Shown here: positions 17,226 through 24,602 of the stretch, in pieces
Layout: the number at the start of each line of letters is the position of its first letter
Position numbering within the stretch: position 1 is the stretch's first letter
DNA from: Allobosea sp.
GTDB taxonomy: Bacteria > Pseudomonadota > Alphaproteobacteria > Rhizobiales > Kaistiaceae
Reading direction: 5' to 3'
DNA: 64,000 bases
NCBI GenBank assembly: GCA_017307955.1
Contig: JAFKFV010000009.1
Coordinates: 186,001 to 250,000 of the forward strand
Translations under genes and position numbers: made by a program
The notes under the pieces: model-generated
Database searches by the model: none
Seen by the model: only the letters and a program-made list of their open reading frames with translations
Told to the model about the DNA's origin: nothing

Positions 17226-18269
17226 TCAGTGGCGCGGCACGCCCATGGCGCGGGCGATCTCCGCGAGCTCGGGATGGACAAAGACACCGTCCTTCTGCAG
17301 CAGGACGCCGTCGGCCTCGATGGTCACCTGGCGGCAGGTGAAGTCGAAATGGCCCGCCGCCGGACGGCCGACCCAGGCGCCCCAGCCGAAATCGATGTCG
17401 CCGAAAGCGCGCTCGTCCTCGAGAATACGCCCGCTCGGCACGGCGATGCCCGGATTGAAGCCCGTGGAGACATGGGCGATCCGATGCAGCGTCGGATCGG
17501 CGCGCTCGGCGATCCAGCCTTTGAGCAGCCGCGCCTCCTTGCCGCCCTCGATCGACTGGATGCGGCCGCCCTCGACCGTGACGGTCAGCGGCGTGTCGAT
17601 GAGCCCCACTTCGGCCGGCGCGCTCAAGACGCCATCGGCGACGAGAACCCCGCGCATCGAGGCCTCGACCGGCGTCCACGAGATCTGGCCGGCCAGCATG
17701 ACCGGGATCTTCTCGGGATTGGCGCGCATGCGAAAGGCGGCGAGCGGCGTCGCGGGATTGGTGAAGGTGATGTCGGAGCCGGCGGCGCTGGTCACGCGCA
17801 TCGTCGCGCCGATCAGCAGCGCCTCGAGCCGGCGGCCGAGTTCCTCGACGAGCCGCACATCGGTGCGGCCGATGCAGCGGACCATGCCGTCGACGTCGAT
17901 GCCGTTCGGTCCGTAATACTGCACGCCGGCATCGACGGCCGCCTGCCAGCCCTTCGTATAGACCGTGCAACCGACCGTGAGTTCGATCCAGATATCCGCC
18001 GCGGCCACAGCGGCGGCGATCGGGGTCGGCATCTCCTCGAGCGGCCGGCGGGCAAGCGGATAGTCGATGCGGATCGGCAGCGCGCCGGCCGCCGCGAGCG
18101 CCGCCATGGTCGCGCGCGCGACACGCTCGTCGCTGTGGGAATCTGTGGTGACGACGACGCGCTGGCCGGGCGTGACCGCGAGGATGTCGTCGACCATGCG
18201 CCGCGCCGCGGCGGCGAGTTCGAGCGCGTAATATTCGTCGCGGGCCTCGACGACCGAATGAAGACGCAT
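17226..18269 (-). CDS. M29-fold protein resembling 2,5-dihydroxypyridine 5,6-dioxygenase (NicX)
   Basis: 347-aa member of the leucyl-aminopeptidase M29 / NicX group. In NicX, a ring-opening dioxygenase of nicotinate breakdown, iron is held by two His and one Asp with the second His and Asp as His-x-Asp (recalled positions near 265, 318, 320). Here His266 (IAHVSTG) and His307-x-Asp309 (AAGHFDF) fit that arrangement, with a shorter spacing between the two His. An aminopeptidase role is the alternative. The start at 18269 follows GGAG; upstream in-frame ATGs have no ribosome site. Last gene of the minus-strand unit, after a 102-base gap with two operator-like sites. Confidence 0.75.
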   Translation of the reverse strand: MRLHSVVEARDEYYALELAAAARRMVDDILAVTPGQRVVVTTDSHSDERVARATMAALAAAGALPIRIDYPLARRPLEEMPTPIAAAVAAADIWIELTVGCTVYTKGWQAAVDAGVQYYGPNGIDVDGMVRCIGRTDVRLVEELGRRLEALLIGATMRVTSAAGSDITFTNPATPLAAFRMRANPEKIPVMLAGQISWTPVEASMRGVLVADGVLSAPAEVGLIDTPLTVTVEGGRIQSIEGGKEARLLKGWIAERADPTLHRIAHVSTGFNPGIAVPSGRILEDERAFGDIDFGWGAWVGRPAAGHFDFTCRQVTIEADGVLLQKDGVFVHPELAEIARAMGVPRH

Positions 18270-18322
18270 GGGGCTCTCCGATGGAAGCGAAAGGGTCATG
18301 CCGGCCAACAGCCGGGACCTCT

Positions 18323-18333
18323 TTGTCGCAAAT
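18323..18333 (+). promoter_or_regulatory. Possible GntR site before the NicX-like gene (1)
   Basis: TTGTCGCAAAT matches the TTGTCGATAAT site of the gntR promoter at 9 of 11 positions. It lies in the gap between the amidohydrolase and NicX-like genes. Confidence 0.3.
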
Positions 18334-18351
18334 CATGTGCCAGCCAGCGCT

Positions 18352-18362
18352 TTGCCGATAAA
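18352..18362 (+). promoter_or_regulatory. Possible GntR site before the NicX-like gene (2)
   Basis: TTGCCGATAAA matches the reference site at 9 of 11 positions, 29 bases after the previous candidate. Together they suggest that the NicX-like gene has its own controlled promoter. Confidence 0.3.
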
Positions 18363-18371
18363 ACGACGGCG

Positions 18372-19250
18372 TCAGATGCGATAGAGCCGGCGCGTCGTGT
18401 CGTGGAAGAGCGCCGCCTGCTCCTGCTCGGAAAGGTCGGAGACGGCCTCCGCGAAACTGTCGAAGGCTCGCGCGAAGGGCACGGTCCGGTCATGCACCGG
18501 GAAGTCGCTGGCGAAGGCGAGGCGCGTCGGGCCGAACCAGTCGACGAGATCGCGGATCGGCTCGACAAGGCCCGCATCGGTCCAGCCCGGCATCCGGCAA
18601 TGCAGCGCCGAGATCTTCACGGCGACATTGGGTAGCGCCGCGGCGGCACGCATGGCGTCGCGCCAGAGCTGCGCGCCCTCCTCCGAGGCGAAGTCCGGGC
18701 TGCCCGCATGCTCGATCACGATCTGCAAGTCGGGCAGCCGCCGCGCCAGCGCCAGCGCGTCCGCCATCTGCCAGGGCTCCAGCATCGCATCGAAGACGAG
18801 GCCGCGCCGCGCGAGCTCCGCGAGCCCGGCTGCGAAGGCCGGACGGCGGAGCAGATCGGGCGCTCGGGCGAAGGACGGATGCCCCGGCCGCACCGCGACG
18901 ATGTCGCGGATGCCGGCAAGCTGCGGCGCCGCGTCGGCGAGCCGGTCCAGCCGGTCGGCGATATCCGGCGTGTCGAGCGGCGCATGCGCGACGATCGCTT
19001 TCGCCATGCGGGGCTCGCTCCGGTGAAGCTCAGCGGCCTCTCTCGCCTCGGCCAGCGGATCGCGCGCCACCGCCTCGATCCACACCGTCGCGACGACATC
19101 GAGCCCGCCCGTCGCCGCCCGGTAGTCGGCCGGACGGTAATCATCTGCAAGCGCCTCGCTGCCGGCGCCGGCGAGCCAGGCGATGGTCTCGCGGCCGCGC
19201 CGCCAGAAATGGTGATGCGCGTCGACGACCGGTCCGCGATAACTCGGCAT
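18372..19250 (-). CDS. Amidohydrolase of the COG3618 (lactonase/PDC-hydrolase) type
   Basis: 292-aa TIM-barrel metal-dependent hydrolase of the amidohydrolase_2 group, which includes L-rhamnono-lactonase, L-fuconolactonase and 2-pyrone-4,6-dicarboxylate hydrolase. DAHHHFW near the N-terminus gives the His-x-His metal pair (His12, His14), VIEHAGSPDF gives a barrel His, and FASDFPVHD the catalytic Asp. The start at 19250 lies 2 bases after the stop of the Gfo/Idh gene, so the two are one transcript. It probably opens a lactone or similar ring in the pathway. Confidence 0.85.
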   Translation of the reverse strand: MPSYRGPVVDAHHHFWRRGRETIAWLAGAGSEALADDYRPADYRAATGGLDVVATVWIEAVARDPLAEAREAAELHRSEPRMAKAIVAHAPLDTPDIADRLDRLADAAPQLAGIRDIVAVRPGHPSFARAPDLLRRPAFAAGLAELARRGLVFDAMLEPWQMADALALARRLPDLQIVIEHAGSPDFASEEGAQLWRDAMRAAAALPNVAVKISALHCRMPGWTDAGLVEPIRDLVDWFGPTRLAFASDFPVHDRTVPFARAFDSFAEAVSDLSEQEQAALFHDTTRRLYRI

Positions 19251-19252
19251 CG

Positions 19253-20299
19253 CTAGTCCAGACGCACCGGGAGACCGGTCGCGAGCGACGCCTCGGCCGC
19301 CTCGGTAAGCCGCACCGCCCGCAGCGCGTCCGCGAGCCCGACCAGCGGGGGCGTTCGGTCGGCGATCATGGCGATGAAGGCCGCGACCTCCTCGGCGAGT
19401 GCGCCGGTGACCTTGCCATGCAGGATCGGCTGATGGCGGATGCCGGCGGCGCGGAAGCCCTCGGTCTCGTCGAAGGCGACCAGCTGCTGGCCGCGGAGGC
19501 CCATATCGTTGGAGACCATGCCGGTGGAACCGAACACATCGAGCCGGTTGTTGCCGGCCGGTGACCATCCTTCCGGGCTCGTGAAGACGCCATAAGGCCG
19601 CGGCAGCGTCCAGGCGCTCTCGACGAGCCCGACCGCGCCGTCCGCGAAGCGCAGCGTGGTGACGACATGGTCGTCGAGCCCGGTTTCGGCGAACACCCTT
19701 CCGCGGCCCGCCGCGGCATAGACCTCGATGACCGGCACCGGATGGACCCAGGCGACGAGGTCGAAATCATGGACGCCCAGAATGCGCAGCGTCGTCGACA
19801 ACCCCTTGAAGCGCGGCGTATCGGCGGCAACGAATTGGCGGCGCGCGGCGATCGTGACGACCCCGCCACAGACGCCCTGCTCGACTGCCGCCTTGAGCCC
19901 GGCCGAGCCGATCTCGAAGCGCTCGACATGGCCGGCCATCACCGCGACACCGGAGCCTTCCGTCACCGCGCGGATCGCCTCGACGCCGACCGGGTCGGGC
20001 GCAACCGGCTTTTCGATCAGCATCGGCACGCCCGCCGCCGCCGCGAGGCGCGCATGCTCGCCATGCACGCGCTCGGGGCTCGCGATGATGACACCATCGA
20101 GCGCCACATCGGCGAACAGATCGGCCGCATCGACGAAGGGCTTGGCGCCATAGCGCGCCGCCAGCACCGAGGCGCGGCCGGCATCGCTGTCGCAGACAGC
20201 GGCGAGAACCGCGTCCCGCCGCTCGGCGACGATCCGCGCATGCCAGGCACCGATCGCGCCGGCACCGATGAGCCCGATTCGGAGCGGGTCCGTCACCAT
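19253..20299 (-). CDS. Gfo/Idh/MocA-family oxidoreductase
   Basis: 348-aa NAD(P)-dependent dehydrogenase. The Rossmann motif is GLIGAGAIGAWH (9-20), EKPV (96-99) is the family signature, and GVHDFDLVAW falls in the substrate-domain region that carries catalytic residues. Family members oxidise sugars, inositols and other cyclic polyols, or reduce biliverdin-like substrates. Its start overlaps the end of the allantoinase-like gene by 7 bases, so it is the second gene of the minus-strand unit. Confidence 0.9.
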   Translation of the reverse strand: MVTDPLRIGLIGAGAIGAWHARIVAERRDAVLAAVCDSDAGRASVLAARYGAKPFVDAADLFADVALDGVIIASPERVHGEHARLAAAAGVPMLIEKPVAPDPVGVEAIRAVTEGSGVAVMAGHVERFEIGSAGLKAAVEQGVCGGVVTIAARRQFVAADTPRFKGLSTTLRILGVHDFDLVAWVHPVPVIEVYAAAGRGRVFAETGLDDHVVTTLRFADGAVGLVESAWTLPRPYGVFTSPEGWSPAGNNRLDVFGSTGMVSNDMGLRGQQLVAFDETEGFRAAGIRHQPILHGKVTGALAEEVAAFIAMIADRTPPLVGLADALRAVRLTEAAEASLATGLPVRLD

Positions 20300-21744
20300 G
20301 GCTGCCGGCCCGGCTCGAGGATGGCCTTCATCGTCGTAGCGAGGTTGCGCGGTGCCGGGGCCGGCATTTGCGGCCGCACCATGGCGCCCCAGCCGGGCTC
20401 GGCGACGACTTCGCCATCCTTGGCGACGAGGCGGCCGCGCACATAGGTGCGCACCGGAACGCCCGTGACTTCCATGCCCTCATAGGCGGAGACCTTGCCG
20501 CGCGAATGCAGCGCCGCCGCCGTCAGCCTCTGCTTCTTCGCAAGGTCGACAACCGCGAAATCGGCATCGGCGCCGACGCGGATGACACCCTTCCGGCCAT
20601 AGAGACCGAAGGCGCGGGCCGGCATCGCGCTGGTGATCGCCGCCACCCGTTCCAGCGACAGGCGGCCATCCGTCACCGCGTTCAGCATCAGCGGCACCAG
20701 CGTCTCGACGCCGGGGAAGCCGCAGGCGATATCCCAGACGTTGTCGCCATATTTCTCCTCGACCGCGTGCGGCGCATGGTCGGTGGCGATCATGTCGATC
20801 GTGCCGTCGGCGAGCGCCGCCCAGAGCGGCGCCTGCTGCGCCGCCTCGCGGATCGGCGGGTTCATGCGCAGCACCTCGCCGCCCGGCTGGAGCATCATCT
20901 CGGCCGAGAGATAGAGATATTGCGGCAGCGTCTCGACGGTGAGGTCGACGCCGCGCTCCTTCCAGAAGCGGATGAAGGGCAGGCTGCGCGCCGAGCTCTC
21001 ATGGACGATATGGATGCGCGCGCCGGTCCAGTCGGCCAGCGTGCAGGCGCGGTTGAGCGCCTCGACGGCGACAACGTCGGTCCGCGCCGCGAGATGGGCG
21101 AGCACGTCGTTGCGCCCCGCCGCCTTCAACCGGTTCTGCCGCCAGAACAGGATCGGCGAGTTCTCGGCATGGATCGAGCAGCGCAGGCCGAGCCCGGCGA
21201 GGATCTCGAACCCTTCCAGCACCGCCCCGTCGCTCGGGCATGGCAGGTCGCCGGTCGTGTTGCCGAGAAAGAGCTTGAAGCCGATCGCGCCGGCTGCGGC
21301 CAAAGGCTCCAGGTGATCGAGATTGTGCTCGCCGAGGAGACCGTAGAGCCCGAAATCGACGATCGACTTCGCCTCGGCGGCCGCCCTCTTCAGTTCGAAA
21401 TGCGCGACCGTGTCGGTGGGCGGCACGGTATTCGGCATGTCGAAGACGGTGGTGACGCCGCCGACCGCGGCGGCCGCGCTGCCGGTCCCCCAGTCCTCCT
21501 TCCGCGGCATGCCCGGCTCGCGGAAATGCACATGCACGTCGATCGCGCCCGGAAGCACATGCAGGCCGTCGAGCGAGACGCGCTCGCGGGCCGGCGGCAT
21601 CAGCCGGTCCTCGCCGATGGCGACGATGCGGCCGTCATCGACGGCGATCGAGGCGGCGAGCGTCCCGTTCTCGTTGACGACGAGGCCGCCCGAAAGCACC
21701 ATGTCCACAGTCTGGGGTTGCGGATCGGTCATCGGGACTGGCAT
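20293..21744 (-). CDS. Allantoinase/dihydroorotase-like cyclic amidohydrolase
   Basis: 483-aa metal-dependent amidohydrolase that should open a cyclic amide or imide ring. The two-metal site appears complete: His71 and His73 in DVHVHFREPG, Lys157 in GFKLFLGNTTG (the residue carboxylated in this family), His192 in IHAEN, His248 in IHIVHES, and Asp322 in ATDHAPH. KEDWGTGSAAAAVGGVTTV is closer to allantoinase than to dihydroorotase. No other purine-breakdown gene is nearby, so allantoin may not be its substrate. GGAG precedes the ATG at 21744. The frame stays open far upstream through the divergent gntR gene, but without conserved sequence. Confidence 0.88.
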   Translation of the reverse strand: MPVPMTDPQPQTVDMVLSGGLVVNENGTLAASIAVDDGRIVAIGEDRLMPPARERVSLDGLHVLPGAIDVHVHFREPGMPRKEDWGTGSAAAAVGGVTTVFDMPNTVPPTDTVAHFELKRAAAEAKSIVDFGLYGLLGEHNLDHLEPLAAAGAIGFKLFLGNTTGDLPCPSDGAVLEGFEILAGLGLRCSIHAENSPILFWRQNRLKAAGRNDVLAHLAARTDVVAVEALNRACTLADWTGARIHIVHESSARSLPFIRFWKERGVDLTVETLPQYLYLSAEMMLQPGGEVLRMNPPIREAAQQAPLWAALADGTIDMIATDHAPHAVEEKYGDNVWDIACGFPGVETLVPLMLNAVTDGRLSLERVAAITSAMPARAFGLYGRKGVIRVGADADFAVVDLAKKQRLTAAALHSRGKVSAYEGMEVTGVPVRTYVRGRLVAKDGEVVAEPGWGAMVRPQMPAPAPRNLATTMKAILEPGRQPW

Positions 21745-21780
21745 TGCGTCTGTCTCCACTGGAACGGGCCGCGCGTTGAT

Positions 21781-21791
21781 ATTATCGACAA
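21781..21791 (-). promoter_or_regulatory. Putative GntR operator in the divergent gntR promoter
   Basis: On the minus strand this reads TTGTCGATAAT and continues into ATCAA, an imperfectly symmetric AT-rich site. It lies midway between the starts of the allantoinase-like gene and gntR, well placed to control both. Confidence 0.55.
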
Positions 21792-21873
21792 GGCGGCAGA
21801 GAATCCGAAGTCGCGGGATTTTCCACAGAATCGCGACAAGGCCAACCGGCAAGGCCGCCCGAGGGATCCATGC

Positions 21874-22566
21874 ATGACTGATGCCGCGACGACGACGCCC
21901 TCCGAAGAAGCCGTATCGGCGGACGCTTTCCGCCTGCTGCGCGCCGATATCGTCTCGGGCGCGCTGCAGGCCGGATCGCGCCTGCGCTTCGTGGAATTGC
22001 AGGCCCGCTACGGCATCGGCACCAGCCCGCTGCGCGAGGCGCTGTCGCGGCTCGCCGCCGATCGGCTCGTGGTGCAGGAGGTCAATCGCGGCTTCCGCGT
22101 GCCGCCGATCTCGATGGCGGATTTCGAGGATATCGCGACGCTGCGCATCACGCTGGAGCGCCAGGCGATCGAGGCCTCGACACGGGCCGGCGACGAAGCC
22201 TGGGAAGAGGGCGTGGTCCTCGCCCATCATCGGCTGCGGCGGCTCGGCCGGCAGGAACAGGCCCCTGAGGAAGACGCCGTTCCCGAGGAATGGGAGATGC
22301 GCCACCGCGCGTTCCACAACGCGCTGATCGCCGCCTGCGGCTCGCCCTGGACGCTGCATTTCTGCGCCGTGCTGCATGACCAGTTCGACCGCTACCGCCG
22401 CCTCGCCGGCCGCGATCCGGGAGCGCAGGTCACGCTCGCGCAGCAGCACGAGGAACTTCTCGACGCCGCCATCGCCCGCGACGCCGAGCGCGCCGGCCGC
22501 GTGCTGGCCGCCCATATCGAACTCACCCGCGACACGGTGGTCGAGCGCCTGAAGCGGCTGATGTGA
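21874..22566 (+). CDS. GntR-family regulator with FCD ligand domain
   Basis: 230-aa transcription factor. The N-terminal winged helix (about 15-80) contains RLRFVELQARYGIGTSPLREALSRLAADRLV, the typical GntR core. The C-terminal helical FCD domain (about 95-225) includes HRAFHNALIAACGS, where conserved His residues usually bind metal and ligand. FCD regulators often repress catabolic genes until the substrate or an early intermediate binds. GAGGGA precedes the ATG. Its position between two catabolic units, and similar sites at 12643, 21781 and 22575-22623, make it the likely controller of the whole locus. Confidence 0.93.
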   Translation: MTDAATTTPSEEAVSADAFRLLRADIVSGALQAGSRLRFVELQARYGIGTSPLREALSRLAADRLVVQEVNRGFRVPPISMADFEDIATLRITLERQAIEASTRAGDEAWEEGVVLAHHRLRRLGRQEQAPEEDAVPEEWEMRHRAFHNALIAACGSPWTLHFCAVLHDQFDRYRRLAGRDPGAQVTLAQQHEELLDAAIARDAERAGRVLAAHIELTRDTVVERLKRLM

Positions 22567-22574
22567 CCGGCGCA

Positions 22575-22585
22575 TTGTCGGCAAT
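22575..22585 (+). promoter_or_regulatory. Putative GntR operator, site 1 of a three-site array
   Basis: TTGTCGGCAAT matches TTGTCGATAAT at 9 of 11 positions and is nearly palindromic with its preceding A. It starts exactly 19 bases before site 2. Confidence 0.5.
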
Positions 22586-22593
22586 CGAATAGA

Positions 22594-22604
22594 TTGTCGA
22601 AACT
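22594..22604 (+). promoter_or_regulatory. Putative GntR operator, site 2 of a three-site array
   Basis: TTGTCGAAACT matches the reference at 9 of 11 positions. It lies 19 bases after site 1 and 19 bases before site 3, so the three sites sit at slightly under two helical turns from each other. Confidence 0.5.
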
Positions 22605-22612
22605 CGTAGCGA

Positions 22613-22623
22613 TTGTTGATAAT
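22613..22623 (+). promoter_or_regulatory. Putative GntR operator, site 3 of a three-site array
   Basis: TTGTTGATAAT has one mismatch to the site at 21781-21791. It lies 154 bases before the C15 peptidase-like start. Confidence 0.55.
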
Positions 22624-22777
22624 TTGCGCAGCGTGACCTGCTTTTGCGCAGGCCCGCCGCCTGGGGCCGTGTAATCTCCTCATCGCATCGCTGGCACGTC
22701 TCTTGCCGACAAGAGTGTGTCGCAGCGGTGGAGGCGTCGATGGGCAGAGCGTTTCTCTCAGAGCGGGAGCTTACGGG

Positions 22778-23512
22778 ATGAAGGGTCCGATCGGCCTCGT
22801 CACCGGCTCGCGCCCTTTCGCCGGTCTGCCGACCAATCCCGCCGAACTGGTGCTGCCGCATATCGACGGCCTGGTCGTCGAGGGCATCACCATCGTGGCG
22901 AAGCCGACGCCCGTCAGCCGCAATGGCCTGCCCACGCATCTTCCCGAACTCGTCGCGCGCTACCGGCCGGCCTTCGTGCTGGCGCTCGGCCTCGCGCTCG
23001 GCGCGCCGACCATCCGCATCGAGACGATCGGCGTCAACGCCATGCATTTCGGCATTCCGGACAATGAGGGCGTGCGCCCGCAGGGCGGCGAGCCGATCGA
23101 CCCGGCCGGACCGCCCGCCCGCGTCGCGACCTGGAACGCCGATGCCGTCGTCGCCGCCATCCTCGACGACGGCATTCCGGCCAAGGCCTCGTTCCACGCC
23201 GGAACCCATCTCTGCAACCTGACGCTCTATACCTATCTCGGCGCGCTGGAGGCGGCGGGGCTCGCAGCGAGCCCCTGCGGGTTCCTGCATCTCCCCTACC
23301 TGCCGGAGCAGATCGTCTGGATGATGCGCCAGCAGGCCGGCCATCCCGGCAGCGCGCTCGCCGCCAATCTCGAACTGCCCTCGATGGCGCTCGAGACACA
23401 GATCCGCGCCGTGAAGGCCGCGCTCGGCGCCATGGCGCGCCAGGCCGCTGCCGCGCCCAAGATCACCACAGGGAACCGAACCAGCCAAACCCCGGAGGAT
23501 CACCCGTCATGA
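22778..23512 (+). CDS. Pyroglutamyl-peptidase I homologue (C15 cysteine peptidase)
   Basis: 244-aa homologue of pyrrolidone-carboxylate peptidase, which removes N-terminal pyroglutamate. The catalytic triad is conserved: Glu82 (RIETIGVNAMHFGIPDNEG), Cys146 (AGTHLCN) and His171 (GFLHLPYLPEQ), close to the usual Glu80/Cys143/His166 numbering. The length is about 30 residues above the usual 215, mostly a C-terminal tail. GGGAG precedes the ATG at 22778. Its stop overlaps the oxygenase start as ATGA. In a catabolic operon it more probably cleaves an amide of a small lactam-bearing compound than a peptide; this is inference. Confidence 0.85.
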   Translation: MKGPIGLVTGSRPFAGLPTNPAELVLPHIDGLVVEGITIVAKPTPVSRNGLPTHLPELVARYRPAFVLALGLALGAPTIRIETIGVNAMHFGIPDNEGVRPQGGEPIDPAGPPARVATWNADAVVAAILDDGIPAKASFHAGTHLCNLTLYTYLGALEAAGLAASPCGFLHLPYLPEQIVWMMRQQAGHPGSALAANLELPSMALETQIRAVKAALGAMARQAAAAPKITTGNRTSQTPEDHPS

Positions 23513-24519
23513 CGATCGCCGATCTCCCCAAGGCCTATGAGAAGGCCAAGAGCGTCGATGTCGCCGACATCCCGATCATCGATTTCGCGCCCTTCCTGAG
23601 CGGCACGCCCGAGGAACGCCGGGCGGTGGCCGACGCCATAGGCAAGGCTTGCGAGGAGGTCGGCTTCTTCTATCTCGCCAATCACGGCGTGCCGCAGGAG
23701 CTGATCGACGCCACTTTCGACGCCTCGAAGAGCTTCTATGCCCAGCCCTTCGAGGGCCGCATGACATCGGCGGCGACGCTCGAGCATTGGCGCGGCTATG
23801 TCCCCTCGAAGCTCGAGGCGGAAGGCGGCACGGTCGGCGGGGCGATCGAGACCTATCGCTTCATGCTCGACCTTGCGCCCGACGATCCGGATGTCCTCGC
23901 CGGCAAGCCACTGCACCTGCCCAATCGCTGGCCGGACGGCCTGCCGGCCTTCAAGCCGACCGTCGAGGCCTATTTCGACGCGGTGATGGGGCTTTCGAAG
24001 AATCTCCGCGCCGCCTTCGCGATGGCGCTCGGCCTGCCGGAGGACTATTTCGAGCCCTATTATCAGAAGCCCGTCGTCCAGCTCTCACTGCTGCATTACC
24101 GCCCGCCGGCGTCGCTGCGCGAGGAGGATATCGAGATCGGCGCCGGCGAGCATCGCGACACGGGCGCCTTCACGCTGCTGATGCAGGACGATACCGGCGG
24201 CCTCGAAGTGCAGCGCAAGGATGGCGAGTGGATCGGCGCGCCGCCGGTCAAGGGCGCCTATGTCATCAATATCGGCAATGTCATGATGAAGTGGACCAAT
24301 GGCCGCTTCGTCTCGACCATGCACCGCGTGGTCAATCGCGCGCTGAAGCCGCGTTATTCGATCCCGTTCTTCGCCAATCCCGACTACGACGTCACGATCG
24401 CGCCGATCGCCGAGATCATGAAGCCGGGCGAAAAGGCCGAGTTCGAGCCCTTCGAGAACGGCCCCTATATGCGCGACTTCTACGACAAGGGCATGGCCTA
24501 TCTCCGCAAGGGCCGGTAA
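23509..24519 (+). CDS. 2-oxoglutarate/Fe(II)-type oxygenase (isopenicillin N synthase family)
   Basis: 336-aa non-haem iron oxygenase. The N-terminal DIOX region starts with IPIIDFAPFLSG and GFFYLANHG. The iron site is His215-x-Asp217 (EHRDTGAF) and His272 (TMHRVVN); Arg282-x-Ser284 (RYSIPFF) binds the 2-oxoglutarate carboxylate. Such enzymes hydroxylate, desaturate or close rings of small molecules. It is translationally coupled to the C15 homologue by an ATGA overlap, which suggests consecutive steps on one substrate. A strong hairpin follows its stop. Confidence 0.92.
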   Translation: MTIADLPKAYEKAKSVDVADIPIIDFAPFLSGTPEERRAVADAIGKACEEVGFFYLANHGVPQELIDATFDASKSFYAQPFEGRMTSAATLEHWRGYVPSKLEAEGGTVGGAIETYRFMLDLAPDDPDVLAGKPLHLPNRWPDGLPAFKPTVEAYFDAVMGLSKNLRAAFAMALGLPEDYFEPYYQKPVVQLSLLHYRPPASLREEDIEIGAGEHRDTGAFTLLMQDDTGGLEVQRKDGEWIGAPPVKGAYVINIGNVMMKWTNGRFVSTMHRVVNRALKPRYSIPFFANPDYDVTIAPIAEIMKPGEKAEFEPFENGPYMRDFYDKGMAYLRKGR

Positions 24520-24525
24520 CAAGCC

Positions 24526-24551
24526 GGCGCGCCGGGGCATTCCGGCGCGCC
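24526..24551 (+). terminator. GGCGCGCCGG hairpin after the oxygenase gene
   Basis: A 10-bp perfect stem (GGCGCGCCGG with CCGGCGCGCC) and a 6-base loop start 6 bases after the oxygenase stop. No T-run follows, so it may act as an attenuator or mRNA 3'-end protector between the oxygenase and SDR genes. The same 10-base stem sequence recurs after the porin gene. Confidence 0.5.
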
Positions 24552-24602
24552 CTGCCCTTTCGGGCGAAATTCCACAGTCTGAAGACCAAGCAGCGAGCGA
24601 CG

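Noticed and set aside
18270..18371. A small gene between the amidohydrolase and NicX-like genes
   Set aside because: The 102 bases hold no frame with a ribosome site; two operator-like sites explain the AT-richer sequence better.
20293..22683. A 796-residue form of the allantoinase-like protein
   Set aside because: The extra N-terminal part runs through the divergent gntR gene. The conserved domain begins near the ATG at 21744, which has a ribosome site.
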